Assembly (NCBI GenBank): GCA_001599355.1 | Contig: BCGQ01000008.1 | Location: forward strand, 124,001 to 188,000 | Length of the DNA stretch: 64,000 nucleotides | Source: Nakazawaea peltata | Taxonomy: Eukaryota; Ascomycota; Pichiomycetes; Alaninales; Pachysolenaceae | Direction: 5' to 3' | Shown: positions 29,212 through 38,517 of the stretch, in pieces | Layout of the letters: each line of letters begins with the position of its first letter | How positions within the stretch are numbered: the stretch's first letter is position 1 | Program-made: the position numbers and the translations under genes | Notes under the pieces: model-generated | Databases searched by the model: none | The model's input: the letters and a program-made list of their open reading frames with translations, nothing else | Told to the model about the DNA's origin: nothing

Positions 29212-30024
29212 ATGGGAAAAGCAGAGGTAGGATCAGCTAAGTTCATTTCCAACAAACTCAAAGCAAAAGGATTATCAAAATTGAAATTCTACTGTCAACT
29301 GTGTGAGAAACAGTGTAGAGATGAGAACGGATTCAAGTGTCATATTATGTCGAAGTCTCATAATGATAAGATAGGACAGCTTTCCAAAGGATCTATTGAT
29401 GATTATAGTACGAAGTTTAGTCACCTGTTTTTGAAGTTGCTCCGGTTGAACCATGGTAACAAGTATGTGAATCTGAACAAATTTTATCAGGAATACATTC
29501 AGGACCGGGAGCATGTGCATTTGAATTCTACCAAATGGAAGAGTTTAACTCTGTTTTGTTTGTTCCATCAGCAACAGGGATCACTTCAGATCAAACAGCC
29601 ACCTGAAGAGGGTGAGGAAGAGGAAGATCTGCTACTGCAAATGGGAGCTCTGCTGTTGGAGATCAGATACATTGATAAGTATAAAGAGAGTTTGTTACTG
29701 GATGCCAAAAAGTCAAGTATGGGCTCAGAAGATATCTCAGAGAGGTATATGGCTTTACAGATCCAGAAAAATAGAGAACAACTGCAACTGGAAGAGCCTA
29801 AAGTGATACGGAAATTAGAAGAACTGACTACAATCAAACCTATTTCTCTCCAGATCAATAGCAAGGTATACCAGAAGCCTATTAAAAAATGTGGAGTTAT
29901 TTGTAAGCCTGTGGAACCTGGATCAGCTCCAGTTGACGGAGTAGCTCCAAAGCCAACTCTGCTGTTCAGTCTCAAGAAGAAACCTGGACTCAAGCCAAGG
30001 AAGGGTAATGTATTTAAAAGCTGA
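29212..30024 (+). CDS. RTS2: KIN17-family nucleic-acid-binding protein Rts2
   Basis: Homologue of the mammalian DNA/RNA-binding protein Kin17; basic nuclear protein. The 270 residues start MGKAEVGSAKFISNKLK and carry a C2H2-type zinc finger, YCQLCEKQCRDENGFKCHIM with a later His (about 28-50). The Kin17 winged-helix core (KFYQEYIQDREHVHLNSTKW) follows. The C-terminus is Lys/Pro-rich. A TACTAAC immediately followed by CAG lies 10 bp upstream of the ATG and may be chance. Confidence 0.92.
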   Translation: MGKAEVGSAKFISNKLKAKGLSKLKFYCQLCEKQCRDENGFKCHIMSKSHNDKIGQLSKGSIDDYSTKFSHLFLKLLRLNHGNKYVNLNKFYQEYIQDREHVHLNSTKWKSLTLFCLFHQQQGSLQIKQPPEEGEEEEDLLLQMGALLLEIRYIDKYKESLLLDAKKSSMGSEDISERYMALQIQKNREQLQLEEPKVIRKLEELTTIKPISLQINSKVYQKPIKKCGVICKPVEPGSAPVDGVAPKPTLLFSLKKKPGLKPRKGNVFKS

Positions 30025-30227
30025 GATTTGGAGTACTGTACTCAGCCTCCTGTATAAACATCCAGAACCTGGCAACACCATATAATTTATCTGTACTATA
30101 TTAAACATCCATCTTCGTTATCCATCTCATCGCTGTAGCTCCATTTTACATCGTTACACCAAATCAATTCGCCTTAGCAATTTACGAAATTAAAATCAAG
30201 CCCCCCCAGAAGGGCACATCGAGGGCA

Positions 30228-30248
30228 GAAGAGCATGTGATGCTCTTC
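30228..30248. repeat. Perfect inverted repeat (9-bp arms, 3-bp loop)
   Basis: GAAGAGCAT, a GTG loop, then ATGCTCTTC. It lies in the 350-bp gap between RTS2 and the TGL4/5-like gene, about 126-146 bp before the latter's ATG. No T run follows. A related gaagag/ctcttc sequence continues beside it. Function unknown. Confidence 0.85.
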
Positions 30249-30373
30249 ACCTCGAAGAGGAGACCGACGACAACGGCGGTATAGTAATTAGAGGCCGGTC
30301 AAAGGGTAGCAGTTTCCTTGATAGGTTCATAATTCAAGGCTGGGCCAACCATTTCGGACTATAGTTGGTGACC

Positions 30374-32923
30374 ATGAACCAAAATCCATTTGAAAGTATC
30401 ACCGAGTCTTTCTTTGTGAAGAGGACGAGTGAATTCAGTCGGTCGGGGCTGTCACAGTATGGAGAGGAGCTCATTTGGGGAGGCGAACACCTGTATTTGA
30501 AGAAAGTGGTGGATATTCTGGCTAGTTTACTGAGGAAAGTGCCCGTTTTACAATACTGGGTGGGTCCGCCATTTGAACATCAAGAGCAGCTTAACAAGTT
30601 GCTTCTGCAACAGAAACTGGCTACTTCATATAGGGAATGGGAAGAAATCTCGATGAAATTGGACAAATTCTTGCAGAACGATGAATGGAAGGAAGAAGAG
30701 GAGAGTCAATTATATGATTATAAGCTCATTCGTCAGGCTCTCAGGCGGTTACAAAAACTGCGTCTGGAGAAAGACTATGAGACTTTGATTTATCTTGTGA
30801 GGACGACTTGGACCCGGAACCTCGGGAATATGGGTAATGTAAATTTGTATAGACATTCTCATGTAGGAACTAAACGGCTTATTGAGGAATATATCGAGGA
30901 ATGCGAGCTGGTCTTGCTTGAATTGACGACTCAATCGCTGAAGCAATTGGATGATAAATATGTACTTTCGATGTTGCTCCAGACGAGGAAACTGATTGGC
31001 CGTACTCTGTTAGTGCTTTCGGGAGGAGGCTGTTTCGGATTGTTTCACATTGGAGTGCTTCTGAACTTACTTGAGCTGAATTTGATGCCGAAGATCATCT
31101 CTGGCTCTTCAGCTGGCGCCATCATCGCTAGTATATTGTGTGTCCAATCGCAAGAAGAGACCTTGCTGTTGATCTCTGATATTGAGACTCGGAGATTCGA
31201 TATATTTTCGTCAAATTCGAACCCTGAAGCATGGCATCATCAATTGCTGCGTTTCCTCAAGCATGGTACTTGGTTCGATAATAAATATTTACAACTGACC
31301 ATGCAAGATTTCTTGGGGGATTTGACTTTCCGTGAAAGTTACAATAGAAGTGGACGAATTTTGAATATCACGGTATCACCTCTGTCGATTCATGAGCAAC
31401 CAACGTTACTCAACTATTTGACGGCTCCAAATGTATTGATATGGTCGGCAGTTTGTGCCTCATGCTCTTTACCAGGAGTCTTCCCCTCGTCTACTATCTA
31501 CGAGAAGTCGGTCTCGGGCATTGTAGAATGGAATCATGCTTCTGTAAAATTCGTAGATGGTAGTGTGGATAATGATTTACCGATTACACGGTTATCGGAG
31601 ATGTTTAATGTCGATCATATTATCCTGTGCCAATGTAATCCACATGTAGTTCCATTTTTGAAGATGTCAGTGCTGGGAGTTGGTGGGGATGTCGAGCATG
31701 AATACAGTGCTCGGTTCAAGCGGGCCTTGAACAAGTGTTACGAGCTTCTGTCATGCGAAGTGATGCATTATTTGGAAGTAATGAGTGAGTTAGGTATATG
31801 TAAGAATATTGCTACTAAATTGCGTTCTGTTCTTCTGCAACAATATAGCGGAGACATCACAATCTTGCCTGATACAAGGTTGACAGAGATTGGGAGATTA
31901 TTGCTGAATCCTACCCCTAAATTCTTACTCGATGCCACGGTACGTGGTGCCCGTCTGACATGGCCTAAGATGACGTTGATCAAAAACCATTGTTCAATTG
32001 AGTTTGCACTCGATAAGGCGATTTCTGAGATTCGGTCCAGACTCATTGCAGGGTCTAATATGTACCAAAATGGCCGCATAGCTTCTGGATCAATGCTGAG
32101 TCTTGTGCAAGCTCTGAGACCAAGAAAATCTTCTCAGAGTTCTGTATCTGCAGATAGTGAGAATAGGACTGGAAATGAGATAATCAATGGGTCAAAGAAT
32201 GGCAATTCTGCTGTGAATGGGGCAATGAGGTCGATATCGATGAATGTTGGACCTGTCTCGCAACTGAATCCAATTTTAAAATCGAAGAAATCACTTCCTC
32301 TTATCTCTACAGCTTCTCCAAAAAATGGAATTTCCAAACTGATGCCAACCAGACATCGCAGACGGACTTTATCATCGTCTGTTTCACATACTGATATTTA
32401 TGGGAATTATTATTTGGGGTCCAAGAGTCCGGGTGGTCCGTTACCCCAACAGCAGCAGTCGATGCATTATAGAAGCAGATACAATTCATTACCTCTGTCA
32501 AATGCAAACACTGAACCTTCTTCGCCTACTCAGCAACGGAGAGAATTCGCTCCACGGCCAACCCCAATTGACCCTGATGATGATGATACGATTATTCGCC
32601 TGATAACTAGGCAAAGACATCACCAAAGGTCTTCTTCTGCGACGGAGTCATATAATTTTATGCAACTGAGAAGAGCATCTGATAGTGCAGCCAGTGGTGG
32701 ATCGAAGCAGGTGGGTCCTGAGTATTCGTCTACACCAAGAAGCACCAAGACTACACCGTCTAGGAATAATAGTGTTAGTGGAGATAGTGGAGATGGATCA
32801 TCGGCACTTCAAATGGCACTCCGTGCGGCTGCATCGAATGAGCTGGGATCTAGGGAGGATGGAGAGGAATCTCAACAAGATGATCCATTTACTGATGGAT
32901 ATGACATTGAGGGGGATTATTAG
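30374..32923 (+). CDS. Patatin-domain triacylglycerol lipase, Tgl4/Tgl5-like
   Basis: Lipid-droplet triacylglycerol lipase or lysophospholipid acyltransferase of the Tgl3/4/5 group. The 849 residues show the oxyanion motif SGGGCFGLFHIG (about 215-226), the nucleophile motif GSSAG (about 243-247) and the catalytic Asp in VDGSVDND (about 395). The preceding segment reads TALVLSGGG and the following LANLLEANLMP with CTG as Ala, which suits the family. The C-terminal 250 residues are Ser/Arg-rich and disordered, with many potential phosphosites, as in Tgl4. The first in-frame ATG is 30374; TTG and GTG precede it. Tgl4 versus Tgl5 cannot be decided. Confidence 0.88.
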   Translation: MNQNPFESITESFFVKRTSEFSRSGLSQYGEELIWGGEHLYLKKVVDILASLLRKVPVLQYWVGPPFEHQEQLNKLLLQQKLATSYREWEEISMKLDKFLQNDEWKEEEESQLYDYKLIRQALRRLQKLRLEKDYETLIYLVRTTWTRNLGNMGNVNLYRHSHVGTKRLIEEYIEECELVLLELTTQSLKQLDDKYVLSMLLQTRKLIGRTLLVLSGGGCFGLFHIGVLLNLLELNLMPKIISGSSAGAIIASILCVQSQEETLLLISDIETRRFDIFSSNSNPEAWHHQLLRFLKHGTWFDNKYLQLTMQDFLGDLTFRESYNRSGRILNITVSPLSIHEQPTLLNYLTAPNVLIWSAVCASCSLPGVFPSSTIYEKSVSGIVEWNHASVKFVDGSVDNDLPITRLSEMFNVDHIILCQCNPHVVPFLKMSVLGVGGDVEHEYSARFKRALNKCYELLSCEVMHYLEVMSELGICKNIATKLRSVLLQQYSGDITILPDTRLTEIGRLLLNPTPKFLLDATVRGARLTWPKMTLIKNHCSIEFALDKAISEIRSRLIAGSNMYQNGRIASGSMLSLVQALRPRKSSQSSVSADSENRTGNEIINGSKNGNSAVNGAMRSISMNVGPVSQLNPILKSKKSLPLISTASPKNGISKLMPTRHRRRTLSSSVSHTDIYGNYYLGSKSPGGPLPQQQQSMHYRSRYNSLPLSNANTEPSSPTQQRREFAPRPTPIDPDDDDTIIRLITRQRHHQRSSSATESYNFMQLRRASDSAASGGSKQVGPEYSSTPRSTKTTPSRNNSVSGDSGDGSSALQMALRAAASNELGSREDGEESQQDDPFTDGYDIEGDY

Positions 32924-32934
32924 GGAGGATACAC

Positions 32935-32977
32935 TATAGGAATATATAGGAATATATAGGCATATAGGAATATATTT
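32935..32977. repeat. Short A/T-rich tandem repeat
   Basis: Three to four imperfect copies of a 12-bp unit close to ataggaatatat, just after the TGL4/5 stop and probably in its 3' untranslated region. Confidence 0.75.
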
Positions 32978-33094
32978 TAGGGGGAATATGATATAGTGAC
33001 AGAGTATTGTAGTGGTGAGAGGGAGGGGAGAATATGTAGAGAGGATAGTAGGTGGGAATAGATACTGTGGGTGGTGGTGGTGGAAGTGAGGGTA

Positions 33095-33135
33095 GAAGTG
33101 GTGGTGAAGTGGTGGTGAAGTGGTGGTGAAGTGGT
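33095..33135. repeat. 11-bp tandem repeat upstream of SSZ1
   Basis: Three perfect units of gaagtggtggt and a partial fourth, preceded by a (gtg) run at about 33068-33083. Lies 210-250 bp before SSZ1. Confidence 0.9.
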
Positions 33136-33245
33136 AAAAAGGGATACATATTACCCCATTAAGTAATACCCCATCAGGGAATCATCCAAATCATCTCATC
33201 CCCCTATCCCTTCCTAAAATAGCACCTTCCCAATAAAGTAATCTC

Positions 33246-33276
33246 GAAAAATTTTTCTCATTTAAAAAAATTTTCA
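33246..33276 (+). promoter_or_regulatory. RRPE-type palindromes upstream of SSZ1
   Basis: The perfect palindrome GAAAAATTTTTC (33246-33257) and AAAAAAATTTTC (about 33265-33276) lie 70-100 bp before the SSZ1 ATG. They resemble the RRPE elements at NOP10 and BUD21 and would tie this ribosome-associated chaperone to the ribosome-biogenesis regulon. Confidence 0.55.
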
Positions 33277-33346
33277 ACCCTTTGGCGCTAAATCACTTCA
33301 CCTCAAAGTCAACCACAGCTATTCAAATCGGTATTTACACCACATC

Positions 33347-34936
33347 ATGTCAGTCATTGGTATCTCTTTTGGTAACAGTACCACCTCTATTGCAACCGCC
33401 AAGGAAGACGGCAAGGTTGACGTCATTGCCAACTTGGATGGTGAGAGATTCATCTCCTCCACCTTGGCTTACATTGGAGACGACGAGTACCACGGAAACC
33501 AGCTGTTACAGCAGATCATTAGACACCCACAAAGCACTGTAACGAACTTCAGAGACTTCATTGGGTTGGAATTCAGTCAGATCAACACCAAGGTCGCCGA
33601 GCTGTCGGCTACTCCAAAGAAGGCTGCCGACTCCGACGCCATCGTCTACGAGATCAACGGTAAGATCGTGTCTAACGATGAGATTGTCAAGAGACATTTG
33701 AAGCAAATCAAAGATGCTGCCGAGGATTACCTTGGTAACGAGATTGAGAGCGCTGTAGTCACCGTTCCAACCAACTTTTCCGAGCTGCAAAAGACCCTGT
33801 TGGTCGAGTTGAGTAGTCAAATCGGATTGAAGATTTCTCAATTGATCAACGAGCCAAGTGCTGCTTTGTTGGCTCATTTGACCACTTTCCCAGAGAAGCA
33901 ACAACAAGACAAGATCTACGTTGTCGCCGACTTTGGTGGTATCAGATCTGACGCTGCTGTCATTGCCTTGAGAGGTGGTATTATGACCATCTTGGCTACT
34001 GCTCATGACTTGAGTTTGGGTGGTGATAATTTGGACCTGGAATTGATGGAGTTCTTCGCTAAGGAGTTCCAAAAGAAGACCCAGTCTAACCCTCGTAACA
34101 ACCAAAGATCCATTGCTAAGTTGAAGCAAGCCTGTGATATCACTAAGAAGACTTTATCTAACGTTACTTCTGCCACTATCTCTGTCGATTCGCTTGCCGA
34201 TGGTTTCGATTTCCATTCTACTATCAACAGATTACGTTTCGAGTTGGTCAGTAGAGCTGTTTTCCTGAAGATGGCCCTGTTTGTCGAGTCTGTTGTCTCC
34301 AAGGCTGGTTTGGAAACCTTGGATGTCGATGAGGTTTTGCTTTGTGGTGGTGTTGCTCATACTCCAAAGTTGTCTTCTAGTGTAGCTGCTTTGTTCCCAG
34401 AGACTACCGTTGTTGTTTCTCCATCTACTGAGACCAAGGCTGTTAACCCTAACGAATTGGTTGCTCGTGGTGCTGCTTTACAAGCTGCTCTTGTCGACAC
34501 TTTCACTCCAGAGGAGATCGAAGAGTCTTTACAACCAGTTATCATTAACACTCAACATATTTCTAAGTCAATTGGATTGAAATTGGCTGACGACGAGTAT
34601 TTGGAAGTCTTTGCCCGTGAGACTTCCTTCCCAATCAGAAAGAGTATCGTTGAAGAAGCTTCTGGAGATGTTTTGATCGAGGTCGTTGAAGGTGAGAGAA
34701 CCGTCAAGGAGACTGTCATTGAGGCTGAGAAATTCAGTGATGAAGAGGACGAAGATTTGTCCGATGAAGAACCAGAAATCGTCAGAGAAGTAGTCTACAA
34801 ACCAGGAGAAGTCTTGGCCCAATTGGCCTTGAAGGGAGCTTCCGGAAAGGTTGAGATCATCTTCGATATCAACAAGGATGGTAAATTGACTGTCACTGCC
34901 AGATCAGGTGATGCTATTGTCAAGGGAGTTGCTTAA
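33347..34936 (+). CDS. SSZ1: Ribosome-associated Hsp70-like protein Ssz1
   Basis: Atypical Hsp70 that pairs with the J protein Zuo1 in the ribosome-associated complex and stimulates Ssb on nascent chains. The 529 residues show the Hsp70 ATPase fold (IGISFGNSTTSIA, EPSAALLAH, VVADFGGIRSDAAV, LSLGGDNLD) and the short peptide-binding-like end typical of Ssz1 (538 in yeast). The lid domain is absent, as expected. CTG aligns with Ala at YHGNQALQQ, EAQKTAL and FAKMAAF. It is tail-to-tail with the first oxidoreductase gene with 52 bp between stops. Confidence 0.97.
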   Translation: MSVIGISFGNSTTSIATAKEDGKVDVIANLDGERFISSTLAYIGDDEYHGNQLLQQIIRHPQSTVTNFRDFIGLEFSQINTKVAELSATPKKAADSDAIVYEINGKIVSNDEIVKRHLKQIKDAAEDYLGNEIESAVVTVPTNFSELQKTLLVELSSQIGLKISQLINEPSAALLAHLTTFPEKQQQDKIYVVADFGGIRSDAAVIALRGGIMTILATAHDLSLGGDNLDLELMEFFAKEFQKKTQSNPRNNQRSIAKLKQACDITKKTLSNVTSATISVDSLADGFDFHSTINRLRFELVSRAVFLKMALFVESVVSKAGLETLDVDEVLLCGGVAHTPKLSSSVAALFPETTVVVSPSTETKAVNPNELVARGAALQAALVDTFTPEEIEESLQPVIINTQHISKSIGLKLADDEYLEVFARETSFPIRKSIVEEASGDVLIEVVEGERTVKETVIEAEKFSDEEDEDLSDEEPEIVREVVYKPGEVLAQLALKGASGKVEIIFDINKDGKLTVTARSGDAIVKGVA

Positions 34937-34988
34937 ACTACGTTTGCTGACTCACTTTAAACTATATAGATAATGTTTATTCACGTAT

Positions 34989-36374
34989 TTAAATCTTTAA
35001 CTCCTCCATTTTGTAGAAGGTGTGTCTATCTTCGAACTCTTGCTTGGTTTGGTGAGGCTTGGTCATTCTCTTGGTGGAGAACTTGAAACATTCTGGGATG
35101 TCGTCCAATGGTTCACCGGAGACGATCGACTTCAGAAGCAGCTTTCCACTCAAGAAGACACGAGGCATACCATGACCGGAGAAACCGGCGATGATGTAGC
35201 AGTTTTTGTGGCCGATCTCGGCCAAACTACCGACGTATGGGAACTCGTCGTTGGCATATCCCATGATACCCGACCAAGTGTAGTCGTTGACGGCTTTGAC
35301 GTCTTTCCAGCTGGCGAAAGTCTTGTTGGCATAGTCTTTCAAGTACTCAGCAGCTTCTGGCAAGGTGTAAGAGTCATCTGGGTTGTCGAGAGTCTCGGAG
35401 GTGTCTTTCTTACCTCTGAGGAAGACCTCCATTCCTCCTCCGATAACAATGGTTCCGTCTGGTCTGTTGATCAAGTAGTCGGATTCGTTTCTGTTGGTGA
35501 AGAGGACGGAATTGAAGTTCAAGTGAGGAGCTTCACCGGTTGGTTTGATGTGGGTGACAGATCCCTTACATGGCAAGATGATGCTCTTGAACTCGTCCAA
35601 CAACAGCTTGGTGTAACCATTGGTAGCGAAGACCACCTTCTTGGCGGTGACGGTACCTCTTGGAGTGGTGACGATGACGAGATCGTCCTTCTCTTCGAAG
35701 GTGGTGACTGGGGTGTTGGTTTGCAAGTTGAAGCCTGGCAATTTGATCAACTTCTTCATCATTCCAGTGATGAATTTCCATGGCCAGATACTGGCGGTTG
35801 GAGCAGTGTACAGAGCCAAAGCCTTTGGATTGTGAGAGATCACCTTCAGGTTTTCTCCAGTGTACACTTGGTAGACGTCTTTGATATGTTGAGGGACGTG
35901 AGGGTTGGCGTAGAAACTTTCGAGTTCTTTGCTGACCTCGTCCAATCTCTCTTGGTCGTAGAAGACGTCACACATTCTGGTCAACATGTAGTCACATTCG
36001 ATGCCTTCTTCTTCGGTGAACTTCTTGATAACGTCAAGATGACGGTATTCGAATTCGACATTTTTGGCCAGTTCTTCCAAACCGTAATCGGCCAGGACTT
36101 GGTCGTGTTGGTAGAAGTAGAAAGGCTTAAGATGACCACCATTTCTACCGGTGGCTCCGGAACAGGTGTTTCTCAGCTCAAGACATGTGATCTTCAAGTC
36201 TGGTTGTTCCTTCTTTAAGAAGAAAGAGGTGGAAGTACCGGCGTAACCAGATCCAATGACGACGATATCTTGGATTTCGGTTGGCAATTCCTCGGTGGAT
36301 CTGTAGGTACCGATGAAATCTTCTTCACTTAACCAGAATGGCTTGGTGTAGTTGTCGACTGGGAAGAAAGACAT
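34989..36374 (-). CDS. FAD-dependent oxidoreductase (DAO family), array copy 1
   Basis: Flavoenzyme of the DAO/glycine oxidase superfamily (461 residues) that would oxidise an amine or amino acid. The ADP-binding motif GSGYAGTSTSFFL lies near residue 42; the family signature SGATGRNGGHLKP follows near 88. Conserved NGYTKALLDEF, RPDGTIVIGGG and a C-terminal GFSGHGMPR loop are present. There is no signal peptide, transmembrane helix or peroxisomal tripeptide (ends EELKI), so the protein is probably cytosolic. Substrate unknown; the fold resembles gamma-glutamylputrescine and sarcosine oxidases. Closest neighbours are copies 2 and 3. Confidence 0.85.
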   Translation of the reverse strand: MSFFPVDNYTKPFWLSEEDFIGTYRSTEELPTEIQDIVVIGSGYAGTSTSFFLKKEQPDLKITCLELRNTCSGATGRNGGHLKPFYFYQHDQVLADYGLEELAKNVEFEYRHLDVIKKFTEEEGIECDYMLTRMCDVFYDQERLDEVSKELESFYANPHVPQHIKDVYQVYTGENLKVISHNPKALALYTAPTASIWPWKFITGMMKKLIKLPGFNLQTNTPVTTFEEKDDLVIVTTPRGTVTAKKVVFATNGYTKLLLDEFKSIILPCKGSVTHIKPTGEAPHLNFNSVLFTNRNESDYLINRPDGTIVIGGGMEVFLRGKKDTSETLDNPDDSYTLPEAAEYLKDYANKTFASWKDVKAVNDYTWSGIMGYANDEFPYVGSLAEIGHKNCYIIAGFSGHGMPRVFLSGKLLLKSIVSGEPLDDIPECFKFSTKRMTKPHQTKQEFEDRHTFYKMEELKI

Positions 36375-36585
36375 ATTAAAAAAGCTTAATTAAGACCGTG
36401 CGTTAGGTGTAGATTGGCAATTGATCTGATTATTGGGAAGAAATCGAAACTAACAAGGACCCTAGCTGGATTTTTATAAAGAGAAAACTATATTCCATTG
36501 AAACTTTGCCGCCAATCGCGGCTTTACCTTTCTAGTTCTTCCCAAATGCTATCGTGCAGTTCTGGAGCATCTGCCGCAAAAACGG

Positions 36586-36591
36586 CTTATC
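36586..36591 (-). promoter_or_regulatory. GATA-factor site upstream of oxidoreductase copy 1
   Basis: CTTATC on the plus strand (GATAAG on the minus strand) about 212 bp before the ATG, in the context CGATAAGCCG. Just beside it CCG-N6-CGG (36573-36584) resembles a zinc-cluster site. GATAAG is the Gln3/Gat1 core. Copies 2 and 3 have the same core at similar distances. Confidence 0.45.
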
Positions 36592-36638
36592 GGTGCGCGC
36601 TAATTTGGCCGATCTGAACTTTAAAGTATGCGCTGCAG

Positions 36639-36648
36639 CCCCTTTGGG
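36639..36648. promoter_or_regulatory. CCC-TTT-GGG element upstream of copy 1
   Basis: CCCCTTTGGG followed by attt, about 265 bp before the ATG. Related elements precede copies 3 and 4. Function inferred only from recurrence. Confidence 0.4.
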
Positions 36649-36880
36649 ATTTACTTTTTCGGTATTTTAAGCGCGGGGTAGAGGGGGTAGGGGGGATAGG
36701 GGGAGATGAAGACGAGGAGGAGATGCGCTGCAGGAGTTCAGATGGAGATGGAGATGCGGTGCAGGAGAGAAAATAGAGATGCAATAGGAATGGAAAAAAC
36801 TACACTCGGCTCAGTATATCAATTATCGTCTATACAGGATCTTAAATCATCGGCTAATCTTCTCATTATGATAAGCCAAT

Positions 36881-38257
36881 CTACTCATTATGGTAAGCCA
36901 ATCTAAAGTTCATAGTCTCAACAGTCAGATGAGGAGTCTTCTCCATTCTCTTAGCCGAGAACTTGAAACATTCTGGAATATCATCCAATGGCTCACCGGA
37001 AATCATCGATTTCAGAAGCAGTTGACCAGCCAATAAAATACGTGGCATACCGTGGCCAGAAAATCCGGCAATCATGTAACAGTTCTTGTAACCGATCTCG
37101 CTCATACTTCCAATGTAAGGTAATTCATCGTTGGAGTAACCCATGATACCGGTCCAGGTGTAATCGTTCTCGGTCTCGACGTTCTTCCAGCTGGTGAAGG
37201 TCTTCTTGGCGTAGTCTTTCAAGTATTCAGAGGCTTCTGGAACATTGGTAGAGTCATCGACGGTGTCAATGGCAGCAGAGATGTCCTTGTGACCCTTGAG
37301 GTACATTGGGATACCACCACCGACGACGATACTTCCGTCTGGTCTGTTGATCAAGTAATCGGAGTCGTAAATGGTCTTATATACACCGGCACTGAAGTTC
37401 AAGTGAGGTGGGAATGATTTAGGCTTGATATGGGTGACAGATCCCTTGAATGGCAAGATGATATCTTTGAATTCTGGGACCAACAGCTTGGTGTAGGCAT
37501 TGGTAGCGAAGACGACCTTCTTGGCAGTGACGGTACCTCTTGGGGTAGTGACAATGACGACATCATCCTTCTCCTCGAACTTGGTGACTGGAGTGTTGGT
37601 TTGTAAGTTGAAGTTTGGCAACTTGACCATCTTCTTCAACAAACCAGTGATGAATTTCCATGGCCAGATAGTACCGGTTGGGGAAGTGAACACACCTTCA
37701 GCTTCTGGGTCATTGGACATCGTCTTCAGTTCTTGGCCCTCGAAGATTTGGAATCTGTCCTTGATCTCTTGAGGAACGTATGGGTTCGACAAGAAAGACA
37801 AGGCTTCCTTCTTGTTCTTCAAGAATCTGTCTTTACTGTGGAAGATATCACAAGCTCTAGTCAAGACAAAGTCACAGTCGATCTTTTCTTCTCTAACCAA
37901 TTTGCTGAAGATGTCAAGGTGACGGTACTCGTAGACAGCGTTCTTGGCCAGCTCTTCCAATCCGAATTTCTCCAGGATCTTGTCATGGTAAATGTAGTAG
38001 TAAGGCTTAAGATGTCCACCGTTTCTACCGGTAGCACCGGAGCAAGTGGTTCTCAGTTCGAGACAGGTGACCTTCCAATCTGGGTTCTCCTTGGTCAAGA
38101 AGTACGAAGTGGATGTTCCAGCGTATCCGGATCCGATGACCACAACATCTTGGACCTCGGTTGGCAACTCCTCAGTGGATCTGTAGGTGGAAATGTAATC
38201 TTCCTCGCTTAACCAGAAAGGTTTGGTCGAGTTGGCGACTGGGAGAAAGTCTGACAT
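36881..38257 (-). CDS. FAD-dependent oxidoreductase (DAO family), array copy 2
   Basis: 458-residue paralogue of copy 1 with the same landmarks: GSGYAGTSTSYFL near residue 42, SGATGRNGGHLKP, TTPRGTVTAKKVVFATNAYT, RPDGSIVVGGG and AGFSGHGMPRIL. No key flavin-binding residue appears lost. The N-terminal 48 residues are almost identical to copy 3, including a shared stretch of about 55 identical bases, while the middle is more diverged. It ends AYHNE with no targeting signal. The intergenic gap to copy 1 is about 506 bp, which allows its own promoter. Confidence 0.85.
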   Translation of the reverse strand: MSDFLPVANSTKPFWLSEEDYISTYRSTEELPTEVQDVVVIGSGYAGTSTSYFLTKENPDWKVTCLELRTTCSGATGRNGGHLKPYYYIYHDKILEKFGLEELAKNAVYEYRHLDIFSKLVREEKIDCDFVLTRACDIFHSKDRFLKNKKEALSFLSNPYVPQEIKDRFQIFEGQELKTMSNDPEAEGVFTSPTGTIWPWKFITGLLKKMVKLPNFNLQTNTPVTKFEEKDDVVIVTTPRGTVTAKKVVFATNAYTKLLVPEFKDIILPFKGSVTHIKPKSFPPHLNFSAGVYKTIYDSDYLINRPDGSIVVGGGIPMYLKGHKDISAAIDTVDDSTNVPEASEYLKDYAKKTFTSWKNVETENDYTWTGIMGYSNDELPYIGSMSEIGYKNCYMIAGFSGHGMPRILLAGQLLLKSMISGEPLDDIPECFKFSAKRMEKTPHLTVETMNFRLAYHNE

Positions 38258-38407
38258 AATGAATATGAATATATTTGTGGGTGGTGTTTGTTGCTAGTAG
38301 AGCGACTGGCTATTCATCGTCTTCAACTCGCGACTTTTTTTCACTTTTATATCTCCCTCCCATCGAACCATCTCTTGGCCGATAGCGCACGCGGTTTCCT
38401 TTTTCGG

Positions 38408-38413
38408 CTTATC
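38408..38413 (-). promoter_or_regulatory. GATA-factor site upstream of oxidoreductase copy 2
   Basis: CTTATC (GATAAG on the minus strand), about 151 bp before the ATG, in the context TTCGGCTTATCGCTGCGC, which closely matches the copy 1 context. A TTGGCCGAT sequence at 38375-38383 recurs upstream of copies 1 and 3. Confidence 0.45.
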
Positions 38414-38517
38414 GCTGCGCTTAAATGACTCGATATGCACAGTTTAAAGCTTAATTAGTGTGTGAAAAAAATAGATCGAGGACTGTAGAGGTTATGAGGG
38501 GCTAGTGAGCTGATTTT

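Noticed and set aside
33506-34129. 207-codon antisense frame in SSZ1
   Set aside because: Fully contained opposite a secure gene, with a biased composition typical of antisense shadows.
35022-36218. 398-codon open frame on the plus strand opposite oxidoreductase copy 1
   Set aside because: It is an antisense shadow of a codon-biased gene. The other copies show similar shorter antisense frames, and the translation has no recognisable features.
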